Assembly (NCBI RefSeq): GCF_019966535.1
Contig: NZ_JAIMID010000008.1
Span: forward strand, 183,293 to 247,292
Direction: 5' to 3'
DNA from: Mesobacterium pallidum
GTDB lineage: Bacteria > Pseudomonadota > Alphaproteobacteria > Rhodobacterales > Rhodobacteraceae
DNA: 64,000 nt
The translations under genes were made by a program, and so were the position numbers. Positions 25,610 through 34,281 of this stretch are shown here, piece by piece; within the stretch, counting starts at the first letter, position 1, and each line of letters starts with the position of its first letter. Below the pieces are notes generated by a model that was given only the letters and a program-made list of their open reading frames with translations, did no database searches and was not told where the DNA came from.

Positions 25610-25722
25610 GGTCACCTGCGGCCCCGTCGCATGGCCCGGTTGACCGGAAGCGGGGGCCCGCAGTCTGGTTCCGCATGGGCATCGGACATCCCGATCCTGA
25701 CCTCGTGTAACGCAGCGCGCGG

Positions 25723-25767
25723 GGCCGGCGTGGCGGGCCGCCCGCGCGTTGCCCGCCCGGGCCGGCC
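25723..25767. terminator. Candidate bidirectional terminator between globin and coxG
   Basis: A strong GC-rich hairpin can form from GGCCGGC plus GCGGGC on the left and GCCCGC plus GCCGGCC on the right, with a small internal bulge. It lies exactly between the convergent globin and coxG genes and abuts the coxG stop codon. It lacks a T-run, so factor-independent termination is uncertain. Confidence 0.4.
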
Positions 25768-26223
25768 TCAACTGTCGATCCGTTCTTCCACCACCTCCGC
25801 GAAGCTGTCGAAGAACTTTGTGGACAGTTTCCTGGCCGTGCCCTGAATCAGTCGGCTGCCCAGCTGGGCCAGCTTGCCTGCAACCTCGGCCTTGGCCTCG
25901 TAGCGCAGCACGGTGGTCTCGGGATCGACTTCGGTCAGGGTCACATCCGCGCCGCCCCTGGCATGGCCCGCAGCACCGCCATTGCCTTGTCCGGTCAGCG
26001 AAAAGGCATCCGGTGCGCCCGAGGTGTCAAGCGTGACGGTGCCGCCGAACTTCGCCTTCACCGGCCCGACCTTCAGTACGACCCGGGCCTCGAGGTCTTC
26101 GTCCGAATGCTTGATCAGCTCTTCGCAGCCGGGAATGCAGCGCCGCAGCACCTCGGGATCGTTGAGCGCGGCATAGACCTTGGCCTTCGGCGCGTTGATG
26201 GTGATTTCTTCGGTCAGTTCCAT
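25768..26223 (-). CDS. coxG: CO dehydrogenase accessory protein CoxG
   Basis: The 151-residue protein belongs to the CoxG/SRPBCC family (PF06240): INAPKAKVYAALNDPEVLRRCIPG at the N-terminus, VGPVKAKFGGTV in the middle and VAGKLAQLGSRLI near the end. In Oligotropha, CoxG has been linked to membrane attachment of CO dehydrogenase. The start has AAGGAC six bases upstream. It is the last gene of the cox operon, 13 bases after a tiny open frame ending in KFPCC. A typical C-terminal membrane-anchoring extension is absent. Confidence 0.9.
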   Translation of the reverse strand: MELTEEITINAPKAKVYAALNDPEVLRRCIPGCEELIKHSDEDLEARVVLKVGPVKAKFGGTVTLDTSGAPDAFSLTGQGNGGAAGHARGGADVTLTEVDPETTVLRYEAKAEVAGKLAQLGSRLIQGTARKLSTKFFDSFAEVVEERIDS

Positions 26224-26236
26224 GGTCTTGTCCTTC

Positions 26237-26326
26237 TCAGCAACAGGGAAACTTGATGGAGGCCAGCAGTTCGGCCTGGTCCTTTGTCGGGGCGGCGCGG
26301 CGCCAGAGGCGGGTCAGCCAGCGCAT
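26237..26326 (-). CDS. Candidate 29-residue peptide ending in KFPCC, between coxF and coxG
   Basis: An ATG at 26326, 13 bases before the coxF stop, opens a frame encoding a basic peptide (MRWLTRLWRRA...) that ends ASIKFPCC. The stop leaves 13 bases before coxG, which contain the coxG ribosome site. The terminal Cys-Cys pair and operon-style packing suggest a real small protein, perhaps metal- or membrane-associated. No clear Shine-Dalgarno is visible, so expression would rely on coupling to coxF. Comparative data are needed to decide; I do not recognise a family. Confidence 0.4.
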   Translation of the reverse strand: MRWLTRLWRRAAPTKDQAELLASIKFPCC

Positions 26327-27090
26327 GACGGCCCGCGTCCGCGGCGCACCTGCACCAGCTCGGCCAGGATCGACAGCGCGATTTCTTCCGGCGTCACGGC
26401 CCCGATATCCAGCCCGGCCGGCGCACGCACAGCGTCGATGCGGGCCGGGTCGACGCCCGCCTCTTTCAGCCGGGTGGCCAGCGCCGCGAACTTCTTGCGG
26501 CTGCCGACAAAGGCGACGTGATCGAAGGGCTCGGCGAGCGCCGCCGTCAGCGCGTCCATGTCGCCCTGCCCCTGAGTGGCGATCACGATAATCCGCTGGC
26601 CATGGGCACTGGCCGCCTCGGGCACCGCGCCGCTGACCTGCCAGTGAAACTGCGGCGCCAGCCCGGCCAGCGCCTGCGCCACGGGCGAGGCGCCCAGCAC
26701 CACCAGCTCGGGCACCGGCAGGCAGGGCTCGACAAAGATCTCGATGCTGCCCTTGGAGGGGCAACCGTTGCGGGCATAGCGCCGCCCGTCGACCTCCTGC
26801 CCCGGCGCAACGCCCATGTCGGCCAGCAGCTCTTCGGGCGCGACCGAGACCAGCTGCGGCCGCCCCTCCTCCAGCGCCCGCAGCACCGCCGCCTTGACCG
26901 CGCCCCGCGTGCAACCGCCGCCGAGCCAGCCATGCAGGATCGCCCCATCCGCGCCCAGCACGGCCTTGGCCCCGGGTTTCGCCGCCGTCGCGCCCACCGT
27001 GCGCAGGATCGTGGCAAAAGCAAAGGCCTCGCCCCGGTCGCGCAGCGCGCGCGCCACGCTGTCCACGTCTGCCGTCATGCCTGGTGTCAT
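26314..27090 (-). CDS. coxF: XdhC/CoxF-family molybdoenzyme maturation protein
   Basis: The 258-residue protein has an N-terminal XdhC-type domain (FATILRTVGATAAKPGAKAV, GWLGGGCTRGAV) and GCPSKGSIEIFVEPCLP, then a C-terminal Rossmann domain (LVVLGASPVAQALAGLAP, ATQGQGDMDALTAAL). XdhC proteins bind molybdenum cofactor and help load it into xanthine dehydrogenase-type enzymes; CoxF/CoxI act similarly for CO dehydrogenase. The ATG at 27090 comes two bases after the coxE stop; an ATG at 27078 is an alternative. The position in the operon (after coxE) matches coxF of the classical cox cluster. Confidence 0.87.
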   Translation of the reverse strand: MTPGMTADVDSVARALRDRGEAFAFATILRTVGATAAKPGAKAVLGADGAILHGWLGGGCTRGAVKAAVLRALEEGRPQLVSVAPEELLADMGVAPGQEVDGRRYARNGCPSKGSIEIFVEPCLPVPELVVLGASPVAQALAGLAPQFHWQVSGAVPEAASAHGQRIIVIATQGQGDMDALTAALAEPFDHVAFVGSRKKFAALATRLKEAGVDPARIDAVRAPAGLDIGAVTPEEIALSILAELVQVRRGRGPSCAG

Positions 27091-27092
27091 CT

Positions 27093-28271
27093 TCACAATC
27101 CCACAAGCTCCCCTTCCAGCGCGGCCAGGTCGCCCAGCGTGCCCGCCGCCGCGAACAGGTCCAGGTGCGGCAGCGCCGCCGCCATGCCGCCCGCCACCGG
27201 CGCGTAGTCGCGCCACCCCTTGAGCGGGTTGAGCCAGACGATCCGGCACCCGCGTTTCTTCAGCCGCGCCAGCGCTTCGGCCAGCTCCTCGGGCGGGGCG
27301 CTGTCGTAGCCGTCCGACAGGATCAGCACGACGGAGCGCCCGTCGACCAGCCGCTTGGCATAGCTGCGCACAAAGAGGTCGAGGCAGGGCCCGATCCGCG
27401 AGCCGCCGCCAAAGCCATCGGCCATCAGCGACATGCGCCCGATCGCCCGCATCGTGTCGGTGTCGCGCAGGGCCTCGGTGATCCGCACCAGCCGGGTGTG
27501 GAACAGGTAGGCATCCGCCTCCGCATCGGTCCGCATCAGCCCGGCGAGGAAGGCCAGGAAGACGCGGGAATAGACAGACATCGACCCCGACACGTCGCAC
27601 AGCGCGACGATCCTGCGCGCCCGCTCGGGGCGGCGGCGTTTGAGCAGCACGACCGGTTCCCCGCCCGAGGACAGGCTGCGCCGGATGGTCTTGCGGAAAT
27701 CCAGCCGGTCGCCCCGCCGCGCCGCGATCCGGCGCCGCGAGCGCCGGTCGCGCAGCGCCGCGCCAAGCCTGCGCGCCACCGCCTCGGCCTCGGCGATATC
27801 GCCCGGCTGGACCAGCTCGCGCAGGTCCTTGCGCGACAGGGTCCGCTGCTGCGTGGCCATCAGCTTGCCGGTGCCATCCCCGGCGGCCTCGCCCTCGCCC
27901 TCGTCGGGCGCGGTCATGGTCCCGGTCCCGGCGGCCTCTCCGCCCCCCTCGCGCGAGGAATGGACCGCGTCCGACCCGGTCACCTGTGCCTTGGGCAGGA
28001 CCTTCTGGCGCACCCGCCCGGCGTCCATCCAGAACCCGTCGAACAGATCGTCAAACCGCTCCGCTTCGTCCTTGCAGCCCGTGCAGACCGCCTTGAGCGC
28101 GCCGCGGCAGGCCTCGGGCGTCACGGCCCCGGCGGCCTCGAGCGCTTCAAGGCAGAGCCCCGTCTCGGCCACGCCCAATCGCAGGCCATTCTCGCGCAGA
28201 TGGGCCAGGAACCCGGCCATCCGCGCCGCCGGCCCCGGATCGCGCCCGGCAAAGCGGGTCACCCGGCTCAT
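27093..28271 (-). CDS. coxE: CoxE-like von Willebrand factor A protein
   Basis: The 392-residue protein carries a C-terminal VWA domain with the metal-ion-dependent adhesion motif DVSGSMS, followed by the Thr/Asp-containing DTDTMRAIG and LILSDGYDSAPP segments. A Gly/Glu-rich linker (about residues 105-135) separates it from an N-terminal helical region. CoxE works with the AAA+ protein CoxD to mature the CuSMoO2 site of CO dehydrogenase. It overlaps coxD by four bases. MoxR/VWA pairs occur elsewhere, but the cox gene order makes this assignment secure. Confidence 0.9.
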   Translation of the reverse strand: MSRVTRFAGRDPGPAARMAGFLAHLRENGLRLGVAETGLCLEALEAAGAVTPEACRGALKAVCTGCKDEAERFDDLFDGFWMDAGRVRQKVLPKAQVTGSDAVHSSREGGGEAAGTGTMTAPDEGEGEAAGDGTGKLMATQQRTLSRKDLRELVQPGDIAEAEAVARRLGAALRDRRSRRRIAARRGDRLDFRKTIRRSLSSGGEPVVLLKRRRPERARRIVALCDVSGSMSVYSRVFLAFLAGLMRTDAEADAYLFHTRLVRITEALRDTDTMRAIGRMSLMADGFGGGSRIGPCLDLFVRSYAKRLVDGRSVVLILSDGYDSAPPEELAEALARLKKRGCRIVWLNPLKGWRDYAPVAGGMAAALPHLDLFAAAGTLGDLAALEGELVGL

Positions 28272-29167
28272 GCAGCCTTCCCCGCCAGCCGCTGCGCCAC
28301 CTCGGTGGTCACACGCGCCCGATCTTCCTGCGTCTTCAACAGCGTCACCAGCGTCGCCTGCAACACCTCGGGGTCCTGGGTCAGGTCCGCCAGCCCCAGC
28401 CCCATCAGCGCGGCGGCGAAGTCCAGCATCTCGGCCACGCCCGGCACCTTCTCGAGCTCTTCGCGCCGCAGCGCCTGGACGAAGCCGACGACCTGCGCGC
28501 CCAGCCGCGCCTCGACCCCCGGCAGGCGCGCCTGCAGGATCGCCAGCTCGGTCGCCCGGTCGGGATAGTCGACGAAACTGTAAAGGCAGCGCCGCCGCAG
28601 CGCGTCCGACAGGTCCCGTGTCCCGTTCGAGGTCAGCACCACGATGGGCCGCGTCACCGCTTCGAGCGTACCAAGCTCGGGCACGGTGACCTGGTAATCG
28701 GACAGGATTTCCAGCAGGTAGGCCTCGAACTCCTCGTCCGCGCGGTCGATCTCGTCGATCAGCAGCACAGGCGCCACCTCCTGCGAGATCGCGGCCAGCA
28801 AGGGCCGTTCAAGCAGGAAGTCGCGCGAAAAGATCCGCGCCTCGACGCTGCGGCCGGTCTCGCCATCCTCGGCCGCCGCCCGGATGGACAGCAATTGCCG
28901 CTGGTAGTTCCATTCGTAGATCGCCTGCGCCGCATCCAGCCCCTCGTAGCATTGCAGCCGGATCAGCCGCGTCTCCCGCGCCGCCGCCAGCGCCCGCGCC
29001 ACCTCGGTCTTGCCGACGCCCGCCGCCCCTTCCAGCAGCAGGGGCCGCCCCAGCGCGACCGAAAGGTGCAGCGCCATCGACAGGTCGTCCGAGGCGACAT
29101 AGCCCTGCCCGGCCAGGGCGGCCTGCATCAAGCGGAAGTCACTCACGCGACGCCCCCCTTTCTTCAT
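28268..29167 (-). CDS. coxD: MoxR-type AAA+ ATPase CoxD
   Basis: The 299-residue MoxR-family ATPase has Walker A (GAAGVGKTE), Walker B (VLLIDEIDR), sensor 1 (VLTSNGTRDL) and the arginine finger region RRRCLYSF. In Oligotropha, CoxD is needed for sulfuration and copper insertion at the molybdenum site. The ATG at 29167 is kept; a GTG at 29146 with AAGGGGGG six bases upstream is an equally good alternative. It follows coxL after a spacer with two hairpins and overlaps coxE by four bases. Confidence 0.91.
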   Translation of the reverse strand: MKKGGRRVSDFRLMQAALAGQGYVASDDLSMALHLSVALGRPLLLEGAAGVGKTEVARALAAARETRLIRLQCYEGLDAAQAIYEWNYQRQLLSIRAAAEDGETGRSVEARIFSRDFLLERPLLAAISQEVAPVLLIDEIDRADEEFEAYLLEILSDYQVTVPELGTLEAVTRPIVVLTSNGTRDLSDALRRRCLYSFVDYPDRATELAILQARLPGVEARLGAQVVGFVQALRREELEKVPGVAEMLDFAAALMGLGLADLTQDPEVLQATLVTLLKTQEDRARVTTEVAQRLAGKAA

Positions 29168-29193
29168 TGTTTCAAAAATACCTTGGTGGAGGT

Positions 29194-29243
29194 CTGGGGG
29201 AGGCTAGCCTCCCCCAGCCGGTCGGCGCGCCCAGGCGCGCCGA
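29194..29243 (-). terminator. Two tandem hairpins between coxL and coxD
   Basis: On the minus-strand transcript, coxL is followed by a 10-bp inverted repeat with a 2-base centre (29222-29243) and then by a perfect 24-base palindrome (29194-29217, starting CTGGGGGAGG). A short T-run (GGTATTTTTG) follows about 20 bases later, just before coxD. This probably gives partial termination or 3' end protection, keeping the structural coxMSL transcript more abundant than the maturation genes. Confidence 0.55.
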
Positions 29244-29250
29244 AACCGTT

Positions 29251-31680
29251 TCACCCGTGCAGCCCCAACTCATGCGCGGTCTTCCAGATCCGCCAATGGT
29301 CATGCGGCATGTTGGTATGCACGTTCCCGAAGGCGCGGAAGGCATCCTGCACCGCGTTCGAGAAACAGGGCACCCCGCCCACATGCGGGCTCTCGCCCAC
29401 CCCCTTGGCGCCGATCGGGTGATGCGGCGAGGGCGTGACCGTGTGGTCCGTCTCGTAATTCGGCACCTCCCAGGCGGTCGGCAGGAAGAAGTCCATCAGC
29501 GTGCCGGTCTTGACGTTGCCCATGTCGTCATAGGCGATCTCCTGCCCCAGCGCGACGGCCAGCGCCTCGGTCAGCCCGCCATGCACCTGGCCCTCGATGA
29601 TCATCGGGTTGATCCGGGTGCCGCAATCGTCAAGCGCGTAAAAGCGCCGGATCTCGGGCACGCCGGTGTCGACGTCGATATCCATGACACAGACATAGGC
29701 GCCGAAGGGATAGGTCATGTTGGGCGGGTCGTAGTAGCTGACCGCCTCCAGCCCCGGCTCGATCCCGGGAATGGCCTGGTTATAGGCGGCAAAGGCGATC
29801 TCCTTCATGGTCTTGAACCGCTCGGGCGCGCCCTTGACGACAAAGCGGTCGACGTCGAATTCCACGTCGTCGTCATGCACCTCGAGCAGGTAGGCCGCGA
29901 TCATCTGCGCCTTTGCGCGGATCTTGCGCCCGGCCAGCGCCGTAGCCGCCCCGGCCACCGGGGTCGAACGCGACCCGTAGGTGCCAAGTCCATACGGCGC
30001 CGTATCCGTATCGCCTTCCTCGATGGTGATGCTGTCCGCCGGCAGCCCGATCTCGGAGGCGAGGATCTGCGCGAAGGTGGTCGCATGGCCCTGCCCCTGG
30101 CTGATCGTGCCGAGCCGCGCGATGGCCGACCCGGTGGGGTGGATGCGGATCTCGCAGCTGTCGAACATGCCAAGGCCAAGGATGTCGCAGTTCTTGACCG
30201 GCCCGGCGCCGACAATCTCGGTAAAGAACGACAGCCCGATGCCCATCAGCTTGCGCGTCTTGCCGGCCTTGAAGTCTTCGACCCGCTGCGCCTGCTCGGC
30301 CCTCAGCCCCTCGTAGTCGACCGTCTTCAGCGCCTTGTCCCAGGCGGTGTGGTAATCGCCGCTGTCGTATTCCCATCCCAGCGCGGCCTTGTAGGGGAAC
30401 TGCTCCTTGCGGATGAAGTTGATGCGCCGCAGCTCGGCCGCGTCCATGTTCAGCTTGATCGCGAGAACCTCGATCATCCGCTCGATGAAATAGACCGCCT
30501 CGGTCACGCGGAAGGAACAGCGGTAGCTGACCCCGCCCGGCGCCTTGTTGGTATAGACGCCCTCGACCTCGAGGTAGGCCGTCGGGATGTCGTAGGAGCC
30601 GGTGCAGATATTCATGAACCCGGCCGGGAACTTGGTCGGGTCGGCGCAGGCGTCGAACCCGCCGTGATCCGCCGTCACGTGGCAGTGCAGCCCGGTGATC
30701 TTGCCCTCTTTCGTGGCGCTGATCCGCCCGGTCATGTGGTAATCGCGGGCAAAGGCGGTGGTCATCAGGTTGTCCATCCGGTCCTCGATCCACTTCACCG
30801 GCTTGCCGGTGACGATCGAGGCGACGACCGAGCATACATAACCCGGATAGGCCCCCACCTTGTTGCCGAACCCCCCGCCGATATCGGGCGAGATGACGCG
30901 GATGTTGTGCTCCTCGATCCCCGAGATCAGCGAAACCACGGTGCGGATCGCATGCGGCGCCTGGAAGGTGCCCCACAGCGTCAGCTTGCCGTTCACCTTG
31001 TCCATCGAGGCGACGCAGCCGCAGGTCTCGAGCGGACAGGGATGCGTGCGGTGATAATACATGTCGCTTGTCGCGACGACCTCCGCCTCTCCGATCACCT
31101 GCTCGGTGGTCTCCCGATCCCCGGCTTCCCAGGTGAAGATGTGGTTGTGATGCTTGCGCGGACCGTGGGCGCCGTCCTTGGGCGCGCCGTTTTCGTCCAC
31201 CGTGTCTTCGCGCAGCACCACGTCGGACTTGAGCGCCTCGAACGGGTTCACCAGGACCGGAAGCTCCTCGTATTCGACCTCGACCGCCTCGATGCCATCG
31301 GCGGCGGCATAGCGGTCCTCGGCGACGACAAAGGCGACCTCCTGGCCCTGGAACAGCACCTTGCCATCGGCCAGCACCATCTGCTTGTCACCCGCCAGCG
31401 TCGGCATCCAGTGCAGGCCCAGCGGTTCCAGGTCCTTGGCCGTCAGCACGGCCAGCACGCCCGGCACCTTCAGCGCCTCTTCGGTGTTGATGCTCACCAC
31501 CTTCGCATGGGCATAGGGCGAGCGGACGAAATCGCCGAACAGCATCCCGTCGAGCTTGATGTCATCGACGTAATTGCCCTTGCCTTGCGTGAACCGGGCA
31601 TCCTCGACCCGCTTGCGCGAGCATCCCAGGCCCTTCAGCTTGCCGACGCGGTCTTCGCGGCTTTCGACGTCGTCCTTCAT
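29251..31680 (-). CDS. coxL: Aerobic carbon monoxide dehydrogenase large subunit, form I
   Basis: CoxL carries the Cu-S-Mo active site that oxidises CO to CO2. The 809-residue length equals that of Oligotropha CoxL. The active-site loop reads SYRCSFR with the copper-binding cysteine at residue 388, and the catalytic glutamate is E763 in [13 protein letters not shown], the same numbering as the characterised enzyme. This marks form I (consensus AYXCSFR) rather than form II (AYRGAGR); the first Ala is Ser here. Other molybdopterin-contact motifs are GGGFGNKVG and [12 protein letters not shown]. The ATG overlaps the coxS stop by four bases. Confidence 0.96.
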   Translation of the reverse strand: MKDDVESREDRVGKLKGLGCSRKRVEDARFTQGKGNYVDDIKLDGMLFGDFVRSPYAHAKVVSINTEEALKVPGVLAVLTAKDLEPLGLHWMPTLAGDKQMVLADGKVLFQGQEVAFVVAEDRYAAADGIEAVEVEYEELPVLVNPFEALKSDVVLREDTVDENGAPKDGAHGPRKHHNHIFTWEAGDRETTEQVIGEAEVVATSDMYYHRTHPCPLETCGCVASMDKVNGKLTLWGTFQAPHAIRTVVSLISGIEEHNIRVISPDIGGGFGNKVGAYPGYVCSVVASIVTGKPVKWIEDRMDNLMTTAFARDYHMTGRISATKEGKITGLHCHVTADHGGFDACADPTKFPAGFMNICTGSYDIPTAYLEVEGVYTNKAPGGVSYRCSFRVTEAVYFIERMIEVLAIKLNMDAAELRRINFIRKEQFPYKAALGWEYDSGDYHTAWDKALKTVDYEGLRAEQAQRVEDFKAGKTRKLMGIGLSFFTEIVGAGPVKNCDILGLGMFDSCEIRIHPTGSAIARLGTISQGQGHATTFAQILASEIGLPADSITIEEGDTDTAPYGLGTYGSRSTPVAGAATALAGRKIRAKAQMIAAYLLEVHDDDVEFDVDRFVVKGAPERFKTMKEIAFAAYNQAIPGIEPGLEAVSYYDPPNMTYPFGAYVCVMDIDVDTGVPEIRRFYALDDCGTRINPMIIEGQVHGGLTEALAVALGQEIAYDDMGNVKTGTLMDFFLPTAWEVPNYETDHTVTPSPHHPIGAKGVGESPHVGGVPCFSNAVQDAFRAFGNVHTNMPHDHWRIWKTAHELGLHG

Positions 31681-32171
31681 TCCGCGGCCTCCTTGGCTGC
31701 ATTCATCTCGGCCGCGGCGGCCTTGATGGATTTCACGATGTTCTGGTAGCCGGTGCAGCGGCAGATGTTGCCGGCCATGCCGAACCGGATCTCTTCCTCG
31801 GTCGGGTTCGGGTTCTCTTCCAGCAGCTTGGTGGCGCGGGTGATCATGCCCGGCGTGCAGTAGCCGCATTGCAGCCCGTGATGCTCCTTGAACGCCGTCT
31901 GCAGCGGATGCAGCGCGTCCGGAGTGCCAAGCCCCTCGATCGTGGTGATCTCGGCCCCGTCGGCCTGGGCCACGAAAACCGTGCAAGCCTTCACCGACTT
32001 GCCGTTCAGCGTCACCGTGCAGGCGCCGCAATGCGAGGTCTCGCAGCCGATATGCGGCCCGGTGATGTTCAGCCGCTCGCGCAGCGTGTAGATCAGCAGC
32101 TCGCGCGGCTCGGCGAGGAATTCCTCGGCCTTGCCGTTCACCTGCATCTGGATGTGCATCTTCTTTCCCAT
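31677..32171 (-). CDS. coxS: CO dehydrogenase small subunit (2x[2Fe-2S])
   Basis: The 164-residue iron-sulfur subunit has both cluster motifs. The plant-type ferredoxin cluster comes from [11 protein letters not shown] plus a downstream Cys (SVKAC). The helical-domain cluster comes from CGYCTPGM and CRCTGYQN. It passes electrons from the molybdenum site to FAD in CoxM. The ATG has GAGGACC upstream; an internal Met at codon 5 is an alternative. The gene sits between coxM and coxL as in the classical M-S-L order. Confidence 0.95.
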   Translation of the reverse strand: MGKKMHIQMQVNGKAEEFLAEPRELLIYTLRERLNITGPHIGCETSHCGACTVTLNGKSVKACTVFVAQADGAEITTIEGLGTPDALHPLQTAFKEHHGLQCGYCTPGMITRATKLLEENPNPTEEEIRFGMAGNICRCTGYQNIVKSIKAAAAEMNAAKEAAE

Positions 32172-32186
32172 GTGGTCCTCTCCCCC

Positions 32187-33041
32187 TCAGGCCCGCGACC
32201 AGGCGCGTTCTATCGCGCGGCGCAGGATCACCCCCGCCACGTGGCGCTTGAACTCGACCGGCCCGCGATTGTCCTCGCTCGGGTCGATCGCCGCCTGCAT
32301 CGCCGCCACGGCCGCATCCAGCGCCGCCGTATCGACCGAGGTGCCGACCAGCGCCGCGCCCGCCTCTTCGCAAAAGACCGGCGTGTCGCTGAGGTTGGTC
32401 ATGGCGATGCTGGCCGCCGTACAGCTGCCGCCCTCGCGGGTGATCTGCACCGCCGCTGCGGCGGTGGCGTAATCGCCGATCTTGCGTTTCTGTTTTTCAT
32501 AAGCATGGCCGCCCTTCGGCAGCGGGATCGTGACGGCGGTCAGCACCTCGTCATCCTCACGGGCGGTCATGTAAGCCGCGTCGTAGAACTCCCGCGCCGC
32601 AACCTGCCGCTCGCCGTCCTGCCCCACGAGGGTAAAGACCGCATCCAGGCATTGCATCAACCCCGGCATGTCGTTGCCCGGATCGCCATTGGCCACGTTG
32701 CCGCCCACTGTGCCCATGTTGCGCACCTGCGGATCGGCGATCTGCAACGCCGCCTCGCGCAGGATCGGCGCGGCCTGGGCCAGCCCGTCATGGCCGATGA
32801 TCTCGGTTTGCGTGACCATGGCGCCGAGGCGAATGCTGCTCTCGCCAACCTCGATCCCGCCCAGGCCCGCGACGTCCTGAAGGTCGATCAGGTGCGGCAC
32901 CTCGGCCATGCGCAGCTTCATCATGGGGATCAGGCTGTGGCCCCCCGCCATGACCCGCGCATCGTCGCCGTGGTCCCTGAGCAGAGCCAGGACACCCGCG
33001 ATGTCCTTTGGCCTGTAATACTCGAATGACGCTGGAATCAT
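32187..33041 (-). CDS. coxM: CO dehydrogenase medium (FAD) subunit
   Basis: The 284-residue flavoprotein has the two FAD-binding motifs of this family: AGGHSLIPMMKLRM near residue 33 and TVGGNVANGDPGND near residue 110, followed by the CO dehydrogenase C-terminal domain. It hands electrons to the respiratory quinone pool. The ATG at 33041 is preceded by GGGGAGGAAAC; upstream in-frame codons are unlikely starts. The upstream region carries the LytTR-type direct repeats at 33118-33173. Confidence 0.95.
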   Translation of the reverse strand: MIPASFEYYRPKDIAGVLALLRDHGDDARVMAGGHSLIPMMKLRMAEVPHLIDLQDVAGLGGIEVGESSIRLGAMVTQTEIIGHDGLAQAAPILREAALQIADPQVRNMGTVGGNVANGDPGNDMPGLMQCLDAVFTLVGQDGERQVAAREFYDAAYMTAREDDEVLTAVTIPLPKGGHAYEKQKRKIGDYATAAAAVQITREGGSCTAASIAMTNLSDTPVFCEEAGAALVGTSVDTAALDAAVAAMQAAIDPSEDNRGPVEFKRHVAGVILRRAIERAWSRA

Positions 33042-33117
33042 CTGCCGTTTCCTCCCCGAAAGCACATGTCTGGCTGGGGGGGATGAGGCACGAGCGCCCG
33101 GCGGGCCGCTTCAGAAA

Positions 33118-33173
33118 TTCAACGAAAACCAGTTATTTTGCACGAAATGCGCGTCAGGTTGCACGAAATGCGC
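33118..33173 (-). promoter_or_regulatory. Direct-repeat array upstream of coxM, candidate LytTR operator
   Basis: Two identical 15-base repeats, TTGCACGAAATGCGC (33138-33152 and 33159-33173), start 21 bases apart. A diverged third copy sharing TT..ACGAAA starts at 33118, 20 bases before. Repeats on the same helix face are the usual target form for LytTR-domain regulators, and the neighbouring coxC product ends in such a domain. The array overlaps the last codons of coxC and lies about 80-130 bases upstream of coxM. Confidence 0.6.
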
Positions 33174-34281
33174 CGGGCTGCTCTGCCAGCGCCTCCTGTA
33201 TGGGCCGCAGCTTGGAGCGACTCACAGGCGCGTTCGGCAGACCCTCGCCCCGGAACACGCAACGGCCCTTGTCCTTCTCCCGCTCGAAGCGGCTGACGTG
33301 GGCAGGATTGACCAGGTAACTGCGGTGCGTCTGTAGGAACCCGAGCGGCAGCAGGCGCTTTGACGCCTCGGTCACGGGCCAGGCGCAGAACAGCCGCTGC
33401 GAGGTGGTGTAGACCTGCGTGTAATGCCCGTCGGCCCGGACAAAGACCACGTCGCCTGGGGCGACAAAGACCTTGCCGCCATCGCGTTCGCAGGGGATCT
33501 GCAGCGGCGTGGCGCGTGGCTTGGATGGTTCGAAATCCGCGGGCACCGGCGCGTCTGCGTGGTCCTCCTGCGGCATCAGGTAGGTCACGCCGACCCAGAG
33601 ACAGCCGCCGAAGATCACGAAGCTGAAGGCGATCACGCCAAGCGCCAGGGTCTCGTTGCTCATCGCCGGGCCGAATTCGGACGCCCCCGGCACCTCGCGA
33701 AAGCGCGTCCCCGCCATGGCCAGGAAATGCGCGGCCGTCACCGCGCCGGCAAAGCACAGGGTGCCGATCAGGATCGTGCGGTCATTGCGCTGGCCATAGG
33801 CCACCCAGATCGCCACGATGCACAGCCCCAGCGCCGTCACCGAGGCGCCGATCACCCCCATCGGCGTATACAGCGCCTGGCACAGCTCGAGCCCGGCCAT
33901 GCCGATGTAATGCATCGCCAGGATGCCACCGCCCAGGACCGTGCCGGCCAGGGTGATCACCGCCGGGGTCCGGTCGACGAAATGCAGCAGGATCAGCGCC
34001 ACGCCCACGATGAGAATCGCCACAAGTGCCGAAATCAGCGTGATCGCCGCGTCGTAGTAGAACAGCACCGGCAACTGCATGCCCAGCATGGCGATGAAGT
34101 GCATCGCCCAGATCCCGCCCCCCGCCGCGACCGAGGCAAGAGCGATCGACAGTTTCTTTTCGAACAGTGTCTTGGCCGCCATCTTGCGGGTCAGCGACAG
34201 CGCGGTGAATCCGGACACCAGCGCCACGACGCAGGCCATGGCGACAAGAAACGCGTTGTGATCGATCGGCAGGATCTCCAT
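33154..34281 (-). CDS. coxC: MHYT-LytTR membrane regulator, CoxC-like
   Basis: The 375-residue protein has seven or so N-terminal membrane helices with the MHYT signature repeats MHFIAMLGM, MHYIGMAGL and AHFLAMAGT, whose His and Met residues are proposed to bind copper or sense diatomic gases. An acidic linker leads to a C-terminal LytTR DNA-binding domain (VFVRADGHYTQVYT, FLQTHRSYLVNPAHV). This architecture is that of CoxC/CoxH in Oligotropha, and the position at the head of coxM-S-L-D-E-F-G fits CoxC. The start at 34281 gives MEILPIDHN as N-terminus; starts 18 or 75 bases upstream remain possible. Confidence 0.86.
   Translation of the reverse strand: MEILPIDHNAFLVAMACVVALVSGFTALSLTRKMAAKTLFEKKLSIALASVAAGGGIWAMHFIAMLGMQLPVLFYYDAAITLISALVAILIVGVALILLHFVDRTPAVITLAGTVLGGGILAMHYIGMAGLELCQALYTPMGVIGASVTALGLCIVAIWVAYGQRNDRTILIGTLCFAGAVTAAHFLAMAGTRFREVPGASEFGPAMSNETLALGVIAFSFVIFGGCLWVGVTYLMPQEDHADAPVPADFEPSKPRATPLQIPCERDGGKVFVAPGDVVFVRADGHYTQVYTTSQRLFCAWPVTEASKRLLPLGFLQTHRSYLVNPAHVSRFEREKDKGRCVFRGEGLPNAPVSRSKLRPIQEALAEQPGAFRAT

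Noticed and set aside
29167..31749. Long open frame antisense to coxL
   Set aside because: It mirrors a high-GC coding frame, has Arg/His/Asp-rich composition and no family similarity, while coxL is certain.
29251..33041. Form II (putative, non-CO) molybdenum hydroxylase
   Set aside because: The loop contains CSFR with Cys388, and coxC-D-E-F-G accompany it, which is the form I pattern.
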